A stretch of DNA of 32,673 bases from Anaerolineae bacterium (lineage in GTDB: Bacteria; Chloroflexota; Anaerolineae; J102): NCBI GenBank assembly GCA_026991225.1, contig JALXCB010000194.1:1-32673 (forward strand). The letters are read 5' to 3'. A program made the position numbers and the translations under genes. Every line of letters starts with the position of its first letter. Position 1 is the first letter of the stretch. The notes beneath the pieces were generated by a model. It ran no database searches, had not been told where the DNA came from, and saw only the letters and a program-made list of their open reading frames with translations. Shown here piece by piece: positions 1 through 9,310 of the stretch.

Positions 1-2384
1 GGCGTCAAGGTCGGCGTGGGTGTGGGCGTCGGTGTGGGGGTGAGAGGGGAGGCGCACGGTTGCGCATCCGTAGGATGGAGGTCGGGATGGTTGGTGATCA
101 GGAACGCATCCAGCCTGGCGTTCCCTTCGCGGGTTTTGAAGCGCAGGGTGTGCGTGCCTGCGGTCAGACCGAAGGCGTGGGATTGGGGGTTGCCGGTGTC
201 GACGAGGCGCCAATGCCATTGCCCATCAGGAGGGACGATCTCGAAATGCAGGGGCGTTTGATCATCCCATTGCACCCAAAAGGAGTTCTGGTTCCAATCC
301 ATGCCCATGACCCGGGCCCAGAGGAAGACGTTTTCGTTCCTCTCCTGATGGATGGTGAACTCGACCGCGCCATCGCTCCAGGCCTGGGCGTCGCTCACAT
401 ACCGATACCTACAGGCGGTGTTATCCCATTGCGGGCCCATGGGCGGGGTGATCTGCCCATCTTCGGCTTCCTGGCGAAAGAGGGAGGGGGATCGCGGCAG
501 GGGGCGCAGCACCCACAGGCCCGTGCCCTGGTTGACGGCGTAGATCAGATCGTTTTGGACGAAAAGGGCGTTGCCGTTCCCCATCGCAGCAGGATAACCG
601 CCCGCCACGTAGGGCAGGCTGGGATCGAACATGCCCAGGACCTGCTCAGGCAGCAGGAACAATCCCCCCATGATGTCGATGCGCTCATAGAAATAGCCGC
701 CCAGGCGCTGGAAGCCGATCTGGCGGGGATGAGCAGGATCGGAGACGTCGATGACCTCGCCCGATGAGAGATACACCCTGTTTCCACGCGCCAACACGTG
801 GCTGGCAGGGGATTCGTAGTAATCGCGCACGCGTTGAAGCTGGATGCGAGCGACCTCGATGACGTTTGCTTCGTCCGTGACGTCGTAGATGGCGAGATAA
901 AAAGGATCGTCAAAGGTGTAAACCAGCCGTTTATCCCCCTGCAAACGCACGTCAAAGGCGTGGAAATAGCCCTCGATCAAGCGTCGGGGATTGTTCCCAA
1001 GAGGGTCCATGACCCATAAATCACTGTTGTGAAGATAATAGATGCGTCCCGGTATCGAGCGGATGGTCGAGTTCCATGAATTGACCGCGGGGATCTCTCT
1101 GGCGCCCGAGGTCGCGAGGGTTTGCGTCGTGTCTATGATGAAAATCTGCCTTTCTCCCGCCAGGTAGGCCACGCCATCCTGAACGGTCATCTCTCGGATA
1201 TGGCTCTCGGGCAAATCCCACTGGGAGAGCGGGCGCGGTTGGGCGGGGTCGCTGACGTCGTACACGTCCAGGCTATAGCTATCGGCCACGTAGGCGCGGT
1301 CATCTTCCACGGCGATGGCGGTGGGAAGGCTGAGTTCAACGCGATAGCGCCCCACAGGGGCGGGATGCTCGATATCGGAGATATCCAGGAGTTGCAGGCC
1401 CCAGGAACCCCGGGCCATGAATACCAGATCGTCTGCGAAAGCGAACCCATAGTCCTCTTTCCCTTTGTGTATCCAGTACGATGTGACGACCGTGGGGGCC
1501 GTGGGGTCGTGGTAATCCAGGATCACAAAGCCTTTGCTCTGGTAATAACCAGCCTGAGTCTTCCCTAGAAAAATGTAGTCTTCGGTGACGGCAAAAATGG
1601 TGTTCAGATCTGGGTCCTGGAATGTGCCCACTGCGCCCAAGAGTTGCGGTTGCCTCTCATCATGGATGTCGTAGATGGCGTGATAATAGACCCCCTGAAT
1701 GAAGAGTTTGTCGTTGTATCGATAAAGGGCGTCATAGGGACGATTATCCAACAACGCGTGGCCAATGTATTGCGGTTGTTGGGGGTCGGACACATCCAGG
1801 ATGCTGAGAATGGCTCGCTCAGGAAGATTGGATGTGCTGATCAGGTAGAGATGATGGGATGAGAGCAGGGCTGTGGCAATGTCCATCTCCGATTCATATT
1901 GCCCCACTTGTTTAGACGAAGAGGGTTGAGCAAAGTCCATGAACAGGAGTTTTCTCATGGGATGGCCGACGCCAATCACCACCAGACTCCCTTCCATCGA
2001 GAGGGGTTCGCCCGGCACGTAATCCCCTCCCAAAAAGGTCAGGGTGTCATTGGTTTCGATGCGGAAGACCCACACACCCTGCGCGGAGAGGGCATAGAGA
2101 CGATCCCCATCGATGACCATGTGGCGAATGCCCCCTTCTTTCCCCCGGATTTCGAAAAGGGAACGAGGCTGCGAGGGGTCGCTGATATCCAGGATTTCGA
2201 GATAGCTGCCCGTTGCCAGATAGGCCCGCTGGCCCCGGATGGCCACAGCGCTTGCCAGGCCGTGAGCGTCACGATGGCCGATGATCTGCCAATGGGGCGG
2301 CTGAGGGATGGGCAGGGCGGCCCGGGCCCGCTGTGCCAGCAGAGGAAAGATGAGAATCAGCAGAAAGAGAAGTCGTTTTTTCAT
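1..2384 (-). CDS. LVIVD-type beta-propeller secreted protein, with Thr-Pro-rich linker; 3' end beyond the window
   Basis: Reverse-strand reading from ATG at 2384 (preceded by GGAGGTCACC) gives MKKRLLFLLILIFPLLAQRARA... followed by repeated 'LDISDPSQPRSL', 'ILDVSDPQQPQYIG', 'LLDISDIEHPAPVGRYRV', 'VYDVSDPAQPRPL', 'VIDVSDPAHPRQIG' blades, then a TPTPTPT tract at the window edge. Absent from the ORF track because it has no stop in the window. Confidence 0.85.
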   Translation of the reverse strand, partial: MKKRLLFLLILIFPLLAQRARAALPIPQPPHWQIIGHRDAHGLASAVAIRGQRAYLATGSYLEILDISDPSQPRSLFEIRGKEGGIRHMVIDGDRLYALSAQGVWVFRIETNDTLTFLGGDYVPGEPLSMEGSLVVIGVGHPMRKLLFMDFAQPSSSKQVGQYESEMDIATALLSSHHLYLISTSNLPERAILSILDVSDPQQPQYIGHALLDNRPYDALYRYNDKLFIQGVYYHAIYDIHDERQPQLLGAVGTFQDPDLNTIFAVTEDYIFLGKTQAGYYQSKGFVILDYHDPTAPTVVTSYWIHKGKEDYGFAFADDLVFMARGSWGLQLLDISDIEHPAPVGRYRVELSLPTAIAVEDDRAYVADSYSLDVYDVSDPAQPRPLSQWDLPESHIREMTVQDGVAYLAGERQIFIIDTTQTLATSGAREIPAVNSWNSTIRSIPGRIYYLHNSDLWVMDPLGNNPRRLIEGYFHAFDVRLQGDKRLVYTFDDPFYLAIYDVTDEANVIEVARIQLQRVRDYYESPASHVLARGNRVYLSSGEVIDVSDPAHPRQIGFQRLGGYFYERIDIMGGLFLLPEQVLGMFDPSLPYVAGGYPAAMGNGNALFVQNDLIYAVNQGTGLWVLRPLPRSPSLFRQEAEDGQITPPMGPQWDNTACRYRYVSDAQAWSDGAVEFTIHQERNENVFLWARVMGMDWNQNSFWVQWDDQTPLHFEIVPPDGQWHWRLVDTGNPQSHAFGLTAGTHTLRFKTREGNARLDAFLITNHPDLHPTDAQPCASPLTPTPTPTPTPTLT

Positions 2385-2432
2385 GGTGACCTCCTTATCG
2401 GGCCATGCGGGGATCGCATATTTTGAGTTGTG

Positions 2433-2650
2433 GTACTGCTAACGGGCCCCTGCTCACTTGACACGGATAGGAGAAAGCACGGATAAAATCTTTTGTAACT
2501 GCTAACGTCCTCGACTTTAAGCCGCAAGAAGCCACGAAGGCGCGAAGTTTTATCAAGACACGAAGAAAAAAACAAAGGAAAAAACGTCATGTCTTCGTCT
2601 TTCTTCGTGTCTTCGTGGCAAAAAATGGTGACACGACCTTAGTAGTTTTT
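2433..2650. repeat. Composite intergenic MITE-like repeat (GTAACTGCTAACG family, two left ends)
   Basis: GTACTGCTAACGGGCCCCTGCTCACTTGACACGGATAGG at 2433, second left end GTAACTGCTAACGT at 2495, inverted CCACGAAG/CTTCGTGG arms, right end ACCTTAGTAGTT. Homologous to 6689-6842 and 16811-16953. Confidence 0.7.
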
Positions 2651-2860
2651 CGAAATTCACGCGGGCGCGGTGGGCCCGTCCAAAGACAAGTATAGCAAAC
2701 AGGGATGAACATAGCGTGAAAACGCCATCGAAAGGGATGAAAGAATGTTCATGCGAGGCCGCGTCGACTGGCATTGAATGAAGCATCCGTCCCCTGCTCA
2801 CCCCGCGCCCAATCTCGAATTCGTTTCGCCCCTTTGTCGTTGGGGTTGGCTCCCGTTCCC

Positions 2861-3361
2861 TTATGCGTAAAACGCCTGCCACACGAAGATGACAATCATC
2901 ACCACCGCGAAGGCCATTTTCACGGCCATGGCCGCGAGGTAGCCAAGGATGAAGCCGCGGCTGGCTTTCCAGGCCTTGCGCAGTTCCCATCCCTGCCGAT
3001 AGGCTTCCCATAACAACAGGCCCAGGAACGCGCCCACCAGCGCGCCGATGAGGTTGAAGAGGATGAACCCGATGATCGCGGCTGCGCCCGCTACGACCAT
3101 GCTGAACCAGGATGCGCCACCCCCTTTCGCGCCCAACGCGGCCAGGGCCACGTCGCTAATCTCAGCCAGGATGGCGATGCCGCCCAGCACGGCCAGGGTG
3201 GGCCACCCCACGGCCTGAAAGCCATCAGCCCAGGCCCACAACAGCGCGCTGAGCCAGATGAGGATAGGGCCGGGGATGATGGGCAGCACGACGCCGATGA
3301 CGCCAGCGACGAGGCCGACGTAGGCGAGGATTTTCAGGAATTCGGCAAGGGATGGAGACAT
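2861..3361 (-). CDS. DUF456 family membrane protein
   Basis: 166 aa; MSPSLAEFLKILAYVGLVAGVIGVVLPIIPGPILIWLSALLWAW..., Gly-rich TM pattern typical of DUF456. Confidence 0.75.
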   Translation of the reverse strand: MSPSLAEFLKILAYVGLVAGVIGVVLPIIPGPILIWLSALLWAWADGFQAVGWPTLAVLGGIAILAEISDVALAALGAKGGGASWFSMVVAGAAAIIGFILFNLIGALVGAFLGLLLWEAYRQGWELRKAWKASRGFILGYLAAMAVKMAFAVVMIVIFVWQAFYA

Positions 3362-3494
3362 GGGGGGAATCAGTCTTCAGTCGTAACTGGTAACGTGATC
3401 CAGTTCATTCAACACGGATACGAAGAGACACGGATAAAACTTTTTGGGATGGCGAGGATCTTTTTCCCTTATCGATGAAAATTGTGGTCGGGAG

Positions 3495-3612
3495 CCCAGG
3501 AAACCAGTAGATCAGGAAACCGGGGCGGGCCGCTGCCCCCCTGGTTTTCCGGTCTCCCGGTTTACAATCTTTTTGAACCATCCGTGTTTTTCTGTGTTCA
3601 TCCGTGTTCTAT
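3495..3612. repeat. Intergenic inverted repeats (CCGGTAGACCAGGAAACC family and ATCCGTGTT family)
   Basis: gaaaccagtagatcaggaaaccgg ... ccggtctcccggtt, then atccgtgtttttctgtgttcatccgtgtt. Same motifs at 15236-15325 and 31715-31752 (first) and 2460/16847 (second). Confidence 0.6.
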
Positions 3613-3614
3613 TT

Positions 3615-4352
3615 TCAATGCAGCACGCGGAGGAGAGGGCCGGGGGCGAAGATGGGCGGGAGGTCGATGTCCAGGTCCTCGTAGAGGACGGGAGGGACGC
3701 TGATGTCGGCCAGGAAGAGATCGCCCACCACCTGCGGCGCGGCGAACAGGCCCGCTTTGGGCAGAGCCAGGGTCATGGTGGCGTCGGCCTGGATGCAGGG
3801 GTGATAGACCCGTCCGGAGCCCGCGTCCAGACCCGAGGGTGCGTCCAGGGCCAGGATGGGCGCAGGATGGCTGTTGGCGAGCTGGATGAGGTCCGCGGTC
3901 GTGCCTTGGGGGTCGCCCGAAAGCCCGTAGCCAATGAGCGCGTCCAGGATCAGGTCGGCGCTGGGCAGCTCCCAGCCGTCTCCCGCGGTCATCACCGAGA
4001 CGCCCATCGCCAGCAGGATATCCAACTGGCGAGCGGGGACGCCGCGGAAATCGTCGAACTCGCGCGGGGTGACCACCTGCACCTCGGCCCCGCGGTTGGC
4101 CAGATGCCGGGCTGCGGTCAATCCCCCGCCGCCATTGTTGCCCCGGCCCGCCAGCACAAGCACGGGGCGATCTCGCACCTCGCCGCCCAGCAGGGCCTGG
4201 GCCAGGTCGGCCAGATTCCGCCCCGCGTTCTCCATCATCTGGATGAGCTGGATGCCATAGACTTCGATCATGAGCCGGTCCACCTCGACCATCTGGGCCG
4301 TGGTGAGCGCGGGCAGGGCGGAGCTGGGGATCGTAGGGAAGTGGGCGGTCAT
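3615..4352 (-). CDS. nnrE: NAD(P)H-hydrate epimerase (YjeF N-terminal domain)
   Basis: 245 aa; LTTAQMVEVDRLMIEVYGIQLIQMMENAGRNLADLA..., VLVLAGRGNNGGGGLTAARHLANRGAEVQV, DALIGYGLSG, ALDAPSGLDAGSG. Confidence 0.9.
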   Translation of the reverse strand: MTAHFPTIPSSALPALTTAQMVEVDRLMIEVYGIQLIQMMENAGRNLADLAQALLGGEVRDRPVLVLAGRGNNGGGGLTAARHLANRGAEVQVVTPREFDDFRGVPARQLDILLAMGVSVMTAGDGWELPSADLILDALIGYGLSGDPQGTTADLIQLANSHPAPILALDAPSGLDAGSGRVYHPCIQADATMTLALPKAGLFAAPQVVGDLFLADISVPPVLYEDLDIDLPPIFAPGPLLRVLH

Positions 4353-4362
4353 CAGTTATCGG

Positions 4363-5970
4363 TCATCCGTGAGAGGGGTTGGGGAGCAAAGAGTGGAGGG
4401 CGGTGAGGACCTCATCCTTCCGCACGTCGTCGTAGACCCCGACGTCGCCAATGGCCCGGGGCAGGACAAAGCGCACCTTGCCCTGCTTGCGCTTCTTGTC
4501 CGTGCCCATGGCCGCGAGGATGGCCGCGGGATCGTAGCCTGAAAGCGTCGTGGGCAGGCCCAGGCGTTCCACCACGGCCTCGATACGCCGGGGAATCTCG
4601 GGCGGGCACAGACCCCGGCCCGCAGCCAGCCGGGCGGCGGCGATGAGGCCCAGGGCCACGGCCTGCCCGTGGGGGATGGCGTAGTCGCTGACTCGCTCGA
4701 TGGCGTGGGCGAAGGTGTGGCCCAGGTTGAGATGCGCCCGCTCGCCCGCCTCGAAGGGGTCCCGCTGCACGATGCCGATCTTCACCCGCAGGGCGCGGGC
4801 GATGAGGGCTTCCAGGGAGGAGGGGCCGGAGGTCTCCAGTTGGGTGAAGAGTTCCGGGTCGGCGATGATGCCGTGTTTGATGACCTCGGCCAGGCCGTTG
4901 CGGAACTCCTCGGGCGGCAGGGTGGCGAGGACGTCGGGATCGATGATCACCAATTCGGGCTGCTTGAACGCGCCCACCAGGTTCTTGCCCTGAGGCAGGT
5001 CCACGCCCGTCTTCCCTCCGACCGACGCGTCGACCATGGCCAGCAGGGAGGTGGGGATTTGCACGAAGCGCACCCCGCGCAGGTAGGTGGCCGCGGCAAA
5101 TCCGGCCATGTCGCCGATGACGCCCCCGCCCAGGGCTACGACCACGCCCGATCGGTCCAGTTCCGCCTCCAGAAAGCGGTCGTACAGGCGGCGAATGGTG
5201 TCCAGGTTCTTGTGGGCTTCCCCCGCGGGCAGGGTGATCAGCTTCGCCCGAACCCCGGCCTGGGCGAACGCGTCCAGCAGGGGATAGCTCCAGTGAGGAG
5301 CCACGTTGGCATCGCTGACCACGATCACGTCCCCGGTGACGTCCCGTTGGGCCATGAGCCGGGGCGCGTGGGCCAGCAGGCCCGCGCCCAGTGCGATATC
5401 ATAATCCCGACCGCCGGGCGCGGCCACAGGCAGGCGCAGATAGCGCGGCGCATTCCCTTCCGCCAGGGCGATGACCTCTTCGGCCACCTCGGCCACGGTG
5501 CGGCCCGTGGTGTCGATCTGATAGGGGATCTCGGCGTAGGCCGCGGCGCGGCGGGCCATCAGGGCCTTGATCTTGTCCCGGCGATTGTTTCCGGCCAGCA
5601 GCGGGCGGCTTTCATCCGTTTCCAGCCGCTCCAGGATGGCGTCCACCCCCGCGGTGAGGCAGACCACCAGGCTGGTGCGCGTGGCCATCACTCGATTCTC
5701 TTCGGGGACCAACGCGCCGCCGCCGGTGGCGATGACCAGGTCCTTCTGGAAGCTCAACTCCCGCAGCAGCTCTTTCTCCAGCGCCCGGAACACCTCCTCG
5801 CCATGTTGGGCGAAGATGTCGGCGATGCTCATGTCGGTCTGACGCTCGATGGTCTCATCCATGTCGATGAACGTGCGGCCCAAACGCGCGGCCACTTCGC
5901 GGCCCACCGCGCTCTTGCCCACGCCCATGAAGCCGGTGATGACGATGTTAGGAGAAGGTGAATGGGTCAT
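4363..5970 (-). CDS. aroKB: Bifunctional shikimate kinase / 3-dehydroquinate synthase (AroK-AroB fusion)
   Basis: 535 aa; N-terminal GFMGVGKSAVGREVAARLGRTFIDMDETIE P-loop kinase; C-terminal LPAGEAHKNLDTIRRLYDRFLEAELDRSGVVVALGGGVIGDMAGFAAATYLRGVRFVQIPTSLLAMVDASVGGKTGVDLPQGKNLVGAF. Confidence 0.95.
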   Translation of the reverse strand: MTHSPSPNIVITGFMGVGKSAVGREVAARLGRTFIDMDETIERQTDMSIADIFAQHGEEVFRALEKELLRELSFQKDLVIATGGGALVPEENRVMATRTSLVVCLTAGVDAILERLETDESRPLLAGNNRRDKIKALMARRAAAYAEIPYQIDTTGRTVAEVAEEVIALAEGNAPRYLRLPVAAPGGRDYDIALGAGLLAHAPRLMAQRDVTGDVIVVSDANVAPHWSYPLLDAFAQAGVRAKLITLPAGEAHKNLDTIRRLYDRFLEAELDRSGVVVALGGGVIGDMAGFAAATYLRGVRFVQIPTSLLAMVDASVGGKTGVDLPQGKNLVGAFKQPELVIIDPDVLATLPPEEFRNGLAEVIKHGIIADPELFTQLETSGPSSLEALIARALRVKIGIVQRDPFEAGERAHLNLGHTFAHAIERVSDYAIPHGQAVALGLIAAARLAAGRGLCPPEIPRRIEAVVERLGLPTTLSGYDPAAILAAMGTDKKRKQGKVRFVLPRAIGDVGVYDDVRKDEVLTALHSLLPNPSHG

Positions 5971-6010
5971 GGAAATTGGAGAGATGAATGATAGAAGAAT
6001 GAAGACGGAC

Positions 6011-6095
6011 GTGAAACGTCATGCGTGATGCGTAAGGTTCTCACGTTTCACGTTTTCACGCATCACGCCCGTGGCAGACTCGCCCAATGCGGGCT
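6011..6095. repeat. Intergenic repeat, ATGCGTGATGCGTAA/TTACGCATCACG family
   Basis: gtgaaacgtcatgcgtgatgcgtaaggttctcacgtttcacgttttcacgcatcacgcccgtggcagactcgccc; related copies at 18816, 21051, 22287. Confidence 0.65.
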
Positions 6096-6132
6096 TCGAG
6101 TTGCTTTTGCAAGCGAACGCGCAACGCAATTT

Positions 6133-6651
6133 TCAAAGCATCGGTTCCAGCGACGTAGGCACTTCGACCCAGACGAACTCGCCCGTCCCCGCGTCGTACA
6201 GGCCCCAGGTGGGCGCGTGTTTCAGGCCCAGCAATTCGCCCGGATTGACCAGCAGGGTGGAGCCGACGACCTCGCGGTGCTGCGTATGGTCGTGCCCGTA
6301 GCATACCAGGTCGAACGCGCCCGATTGGGCGATGCGGCGGGCGGGCTCGGGGTAGTGGATCAGCGCGATCCTGCGCCCGAACAGCTCGAGCTCCGCGTAG
6401 TCGCCGTGGTGGGTGACGTGATCGTATTTGGCCGCCTGCGTCTGGATGAGGCGACCGTCGCCCTCGTTGTTGCCGAAGATGATGTGGATGGGACCGTCGA
6501 AGTTGCGGGCCAGCAGGCCCACGATGAAGGGCGCGTTCATGTCGCCGCAGTGGAGCAGCGCCTCCGCGCCCGCTTCGCGGGCCTGCTCCAGGGCTTTTGT
6601 CAGGTGCCAGACGTTGTCGTGGGAATCGGAGAAAATGGCGATTTTGGACAT
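6133..6651 (-). CDS. YfcE/MJ0936-type metallophosphoesterase
   Basis: 172 aa; MSKIAIFSDSHDN, LLHCGDMNAPF, FGNNEGD, HGDYAEL, LIHYPEP, CYGHDHTQ, LLVNPGEL motif series. Confidence 0.92.
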   Translation of the reverse strand: MSKIAIFSDSHDNVWHLTKALEQAREAGAEALLHCGDMNAPFIVGLLARNFDGPIHIIFGNNEGDGRLIQTQAAKYDHVTHHGDYAELELFGRRIALIHYPEPARRIAQSGAFDLVCYGHDHTQHREVVGSTLLVNPGELLGLKHAPTWGLYDAGTGEFVWVEVPTSLEPML

Positions 6652-6688
6652 GGCGAACCTCCTGGGGGCAGTTTTTCAGTGTTCAGGT

Positions 6689-6842
6689 GTAACTACTAAG
6701 GTCGCGCCGCCGCTTTTTGCCACGAAGACACGAAGAAAACGAAGGCACGACGTATTTTTCTTTATTTTTCCTTTCGTGTCTTCGAAAAACTTCGAGCCTT
6801 CGTGGCTTTTGGCGGCCTAAAGTCCAGTACGTTAGCAGTTAC
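6689..6842. mobile_element. MITE-like element with 8-bp target duplication
   Basis: Ends GTAACTACTAAGGT / reverse complement of right end GTAACTGCTAACGT; flanked by perfect direct repeat GTTCAGGT (6681-6688 and 6843-6850). Confidence 0.8.
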
Positions 6843-7263
6843 GTTCAGGTTGTTTTTTCGCGGTGGATGGCAGGGCGTGTCCTCGTCGGCTGAGGGCAAA
6901 CCATGCGACCGCACCAATCCATGCGCCGATCATATCCACGCCCAGGTCGAACCACTCATCCCCGCCCCAGGCCCGATGCTTGTACGCGAGCTGGACGGCT
7001 TCCTGCAGGAAAGCGGCCACCAGCACGACGCCCAACACCATCGCCAGCCGTGGCCAACGCATCTCACCCCCGGGCATGAGCAGGGTGAGGAGCAGGAAGG
7101 CAAGCACGCCGAACAGGAACGCGTGACTCACCCAGTGCATCCAGGCCGGGCCGAATACGAAGGCGAAGGCCGCGTCGTAGCCGGGGATATGGCGGGCGAT
7201 CCAGGCCATGGGCGCCAGCATCCCCAGCAGCCAGAACAGAAGCAGCGTCTTGCGGTGGATCAT
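6832..7263 (-). CDS. VanZ-like family membrane protein
   Basis: Starts MIHRKTLLLFWLLGMLAPMAWIARHIPGYD, four-TM pattern, HRAWGGDEWFDLGVDMIGAWIGAV. ATGA overlap with the upstream protease gene. Track ORF 6832..8484 is the same frame extended upstream and its N-terminal half is spurious. Confidence 0.8.
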   Translation of the reverse strand: MIHRKTLLLFWLLGMLAPMAWIARHIPGYDAAFAFVFGPAWMHWVSHAFLFGVLAFLLLTLLMPGGEMRWPRLAMVLGVVLVAAFLQEAVQLAYKHRAWGGDEWFDLGVDMIGAWIGAVAWFALSRRGHALPSTAKKQPERNC

Positions 7264-8399
7264 TGCACCAGGGTGATGGGGATGGGGGTGAATAGCAGGA
7301 CGAGCAGGAGCATCATGAACCAGCCCAGGGCCTTGTATTTGCCGGGCAGGGGCGTCAGATCGTCTCGGGGGACAGCATACACCCGGCCCAGGAAGAAGAG
7401 CAAGGCTGTCCAGATCAGCCAGCCGGGATATTTGATGGAGAGCAGGAGGAAACCAGCGACGACGGCGTAGCTCAGGTATTTCGCTTTGGGCCCGAGCAGG
7501 GTGTAGATGACATGGCCGCCGTCCAGTTGCCCGGCCGGGATCAGGTTCAGCCCAGTGATGAACAGGCCCACCCAGGCCGCGAACGCGATATTGTGGATCA
7601 TCACGTCCATGCCGCCCGAGGGCAGTATCTGGCCGAAGACCAGCCATTTCGCGGCCAGGTAGAAGATGGAATTGCCTTCGAGGATGTAGGGCGGCGGGGG
7701 CAGAGGCGACACCTGGGAGAGGAAGAGGCCGTAGAACAGGAAGGGAATGGCCAGGATGAGCCCGCCCAGCGGCCCGGCCACGGCCATCTGGAAGAGTTGC
7801 TTGCGGTTCTTGGGCGGTTTGCGCATGACGATGACCGCGCCCAGGGTGCCGAAGATGGAGAAAGGCATGGGGATGAAGTAGGGCGGGCTGGTGGCCATTT
7901 TGTTGCGGCGAGAGACGAGAAAATGCCCGAACTCGTGGAAGAGGAGGATGAGGATCAGGGGGATGGCGAAACTCAGCCCGCCCTTCCAGTCCAGCCCGCC
8001 TGGGGTGATGGCGTGCACCGAGAAGACTGAGGCCAGCGTGGCGATGAGCAGCGCCCCAAAAAGGAGCCAGTTGGGTTTGGTCTCGGGCCATTGCCCCAGG
8101 GCCGCGTAGACCACTTGCTCCCCCTCCTCTTCCCGGAAGAAAACCTGCCAGCCCTCGCCCGCCAGCCGCCGCGAGATGACTTCGAACGCGGTTTCCGTGT
8201 CGGTGAGAAACCGTCCATGCAGACGGACGGCGTGATCGAAGGGCTTGAAGACCGCGTCGAAGCGGATGCCCTGGATATCGAAGTAGCCATCCACGGCCGC
8301 GGCCAGCATTTGGGTGAGACGTCCTTGAACGATGGGGTCGATGGTCACGGGCTTGTGAGGGGGAGTGAGAGGGGGGAATGAGTAGGTAAACAACGTCAA
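7260..8399 (-). CDS. Site-2 protease family (M50) intramembrane metalloprotease
   Basis: 379 aa; LLFHEFGHFLVSRRNKMATSPPYFIPMP (HExxH) and LNLIPAGQLDGGHVIYTLLG second motif. Confidence 0.92.
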   Translation of the reverse strand: MTLFTYSFPPLTPPHKPVTIDPIVQGRLTQMLAAAVDGYFDIQGIRFDAVFKPFDHAVRLHGRFLTDTETAFEVISRRLAGEGWQVFFREEEGEQVVYAALGQWPETKPNWLLFGALLIATLASVFSVHAITPGGLDWKGGLSFAIPLILILLFHEFGHFLVSRRNKMATSPPYFIPMPFSIFGTLGAVIVMRKPPKNRKQLFQMAVAGPLGGLILAIPFLFYGLFLSQVSPLPPPPYILEGNSIFYLAAKWLVFGQILPSGGMDVMIHNIAFAAWVGLFITGLNLIPAGQLDGGHVIYTLLGPKAKYLSYAVVAGFLLLSIKYPGWLIWTALLFFLGRVYAVPRDDLTPLPGKYKALGWFMMLLLVLLFTPIPITLVQ

Positions 8400-8412
8400 A
8401 TTTCCCGGCCCG

Positions 8413-8533
8413 CCCGGAGCTGAAGCCTCTGGGCCAGGAAACGACGCCGGGTGAACCCGGCTTTTTGCTTACACGGCCAGCCAAAAGCCCCGTTCATGGG
8501 GCGTCGTTTTTAGCCCGCAGGTTCACCTGCGGG
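8413..8533. repeat. Inverted pair of twin-hairpin modules (four hairpins)
   Basis: Hairpins CCCGGAG(CTGAAGC)CTCTGGG 8413-8433, GCCGGGTGAACCCGGC 8446-8461, GCCCCGTTCATGGGGC 8487-8502, CCCGCAGGTTCACCTGCGGG 8514-8533, with linkers AAACGACGCC and GGCGTCGTTT facing each other. Confidence 0.8.
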
Positions 8534-9310
8534 TGTCTGGGTGTGAATAGGACGTTCCAGATAATGATACCCCAACTCCTCCAAAATCCGCGCATCCAAC
8601 TGTTGGCTGATGAATCGCGCATCCTCCTCCTTCAGCTCCTCTCGCCAGCGTTCATTCAGGTAATAGTCCCGATAATAGGCGAAATCCCGGTCCTCTTCAC
8701 CCTTGACGGCTTCCCGCACATTCTCGAAAATTCCGGCCCGCCGCGCAAACCCCGCCCCCGCGATGGCGGCGATGACGGCCTCGGGGGCAGCCACCAGGTC
8801 CTCGTAGCGGATGATCTGGCCTTCCACCTCTCGGGCCAGGGCCAGATAGGACGCGTTCTTCTGATTCCACATGACGACGGGATTGGGGAAGGGCTCCCGG
8901 CCGACGTTCTCCCGCCCCAGGGTGGGCCATGCCGCCCGGATGAAGGCGCTGAAGTCGCTGGCCGGGGTGGGATGATGGTAGGGATGGCGGTGCAGGGAGA
9001 GCAGCCAGGCGTAGGGATTTTTGACCAGAAAGAGGAAATGGGTCTGGCCCAACGGGCGGATGCTGCGCTCCAGCCGCCAGCGCGGGGGTGCGAGCATGTG
9101 TTTCCAGCCCAGATTACGCCCGAAGGTGACGTAAAAATAGGCGTCGATGGCCCGTTCCCGCAGGCGGGGATGGCCGCGAAAACGGCGTCGCAGCCAGGCC
9201 GGGGCCGCGCCCGGCAGGATGACTGCATCCAGATTGCGCCGGATGAGTTGTTCCAGGTAATTCGTGCCGGTGTTGCGCTCGCCGTAAAGCTTGATGAAGG
9301 TGGGGTTCAT
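8510..9310 (-). CDS. Sulfotransferase-like protein
   Basis: 266 aa; MNPTFIKLYGERNTGTNYLEQLIRRN (PAPS-binding-like start), HFLFLVKNPYAWLLSLHRHPYH, IIRYEDLVAAPEAVI. Confidence 0.75.
   Translation of the reverse strand: MNPTFIKLYGERNTGTNYLEQLIRRNLDAVILPGAAPAWLRRRFRGHPRLRERAIDAYFYVTFGRNLGWKHMLAPPRWRLERSIRPLGQTHFLFLVKNPYAWLLSLHRHPYHHPTPASDFSAFIRAAWPTLGRENVGREPFPNPVVMWNQKNASYLALAREVEGQIIRYEDLVAAPEAVIAAIAGAGFARRAGIFENVREAVKGEEDRDFAYYRDYYLNERWREELKEEDARFISQQLDARILEELGYHYLERPIHTQTPAGEPAG

Noticed and set aside
4669-5961. 430-aa plus-strand ORF
   Set aside because: Exactly antisense to the clear aroKB gene; low-complexity His/Gly/Asp/Gln-rich translation typical of mirror ORFs in high-GC DNA.
7264-8484. 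N-terminal ~400 aa of the 550-aa track ORF 6832..8484
   Set aside because: Out of frame with the site-2 protease gene occupying the same DNA; only the C-terminal 143 aa (VanZ-like) is real.
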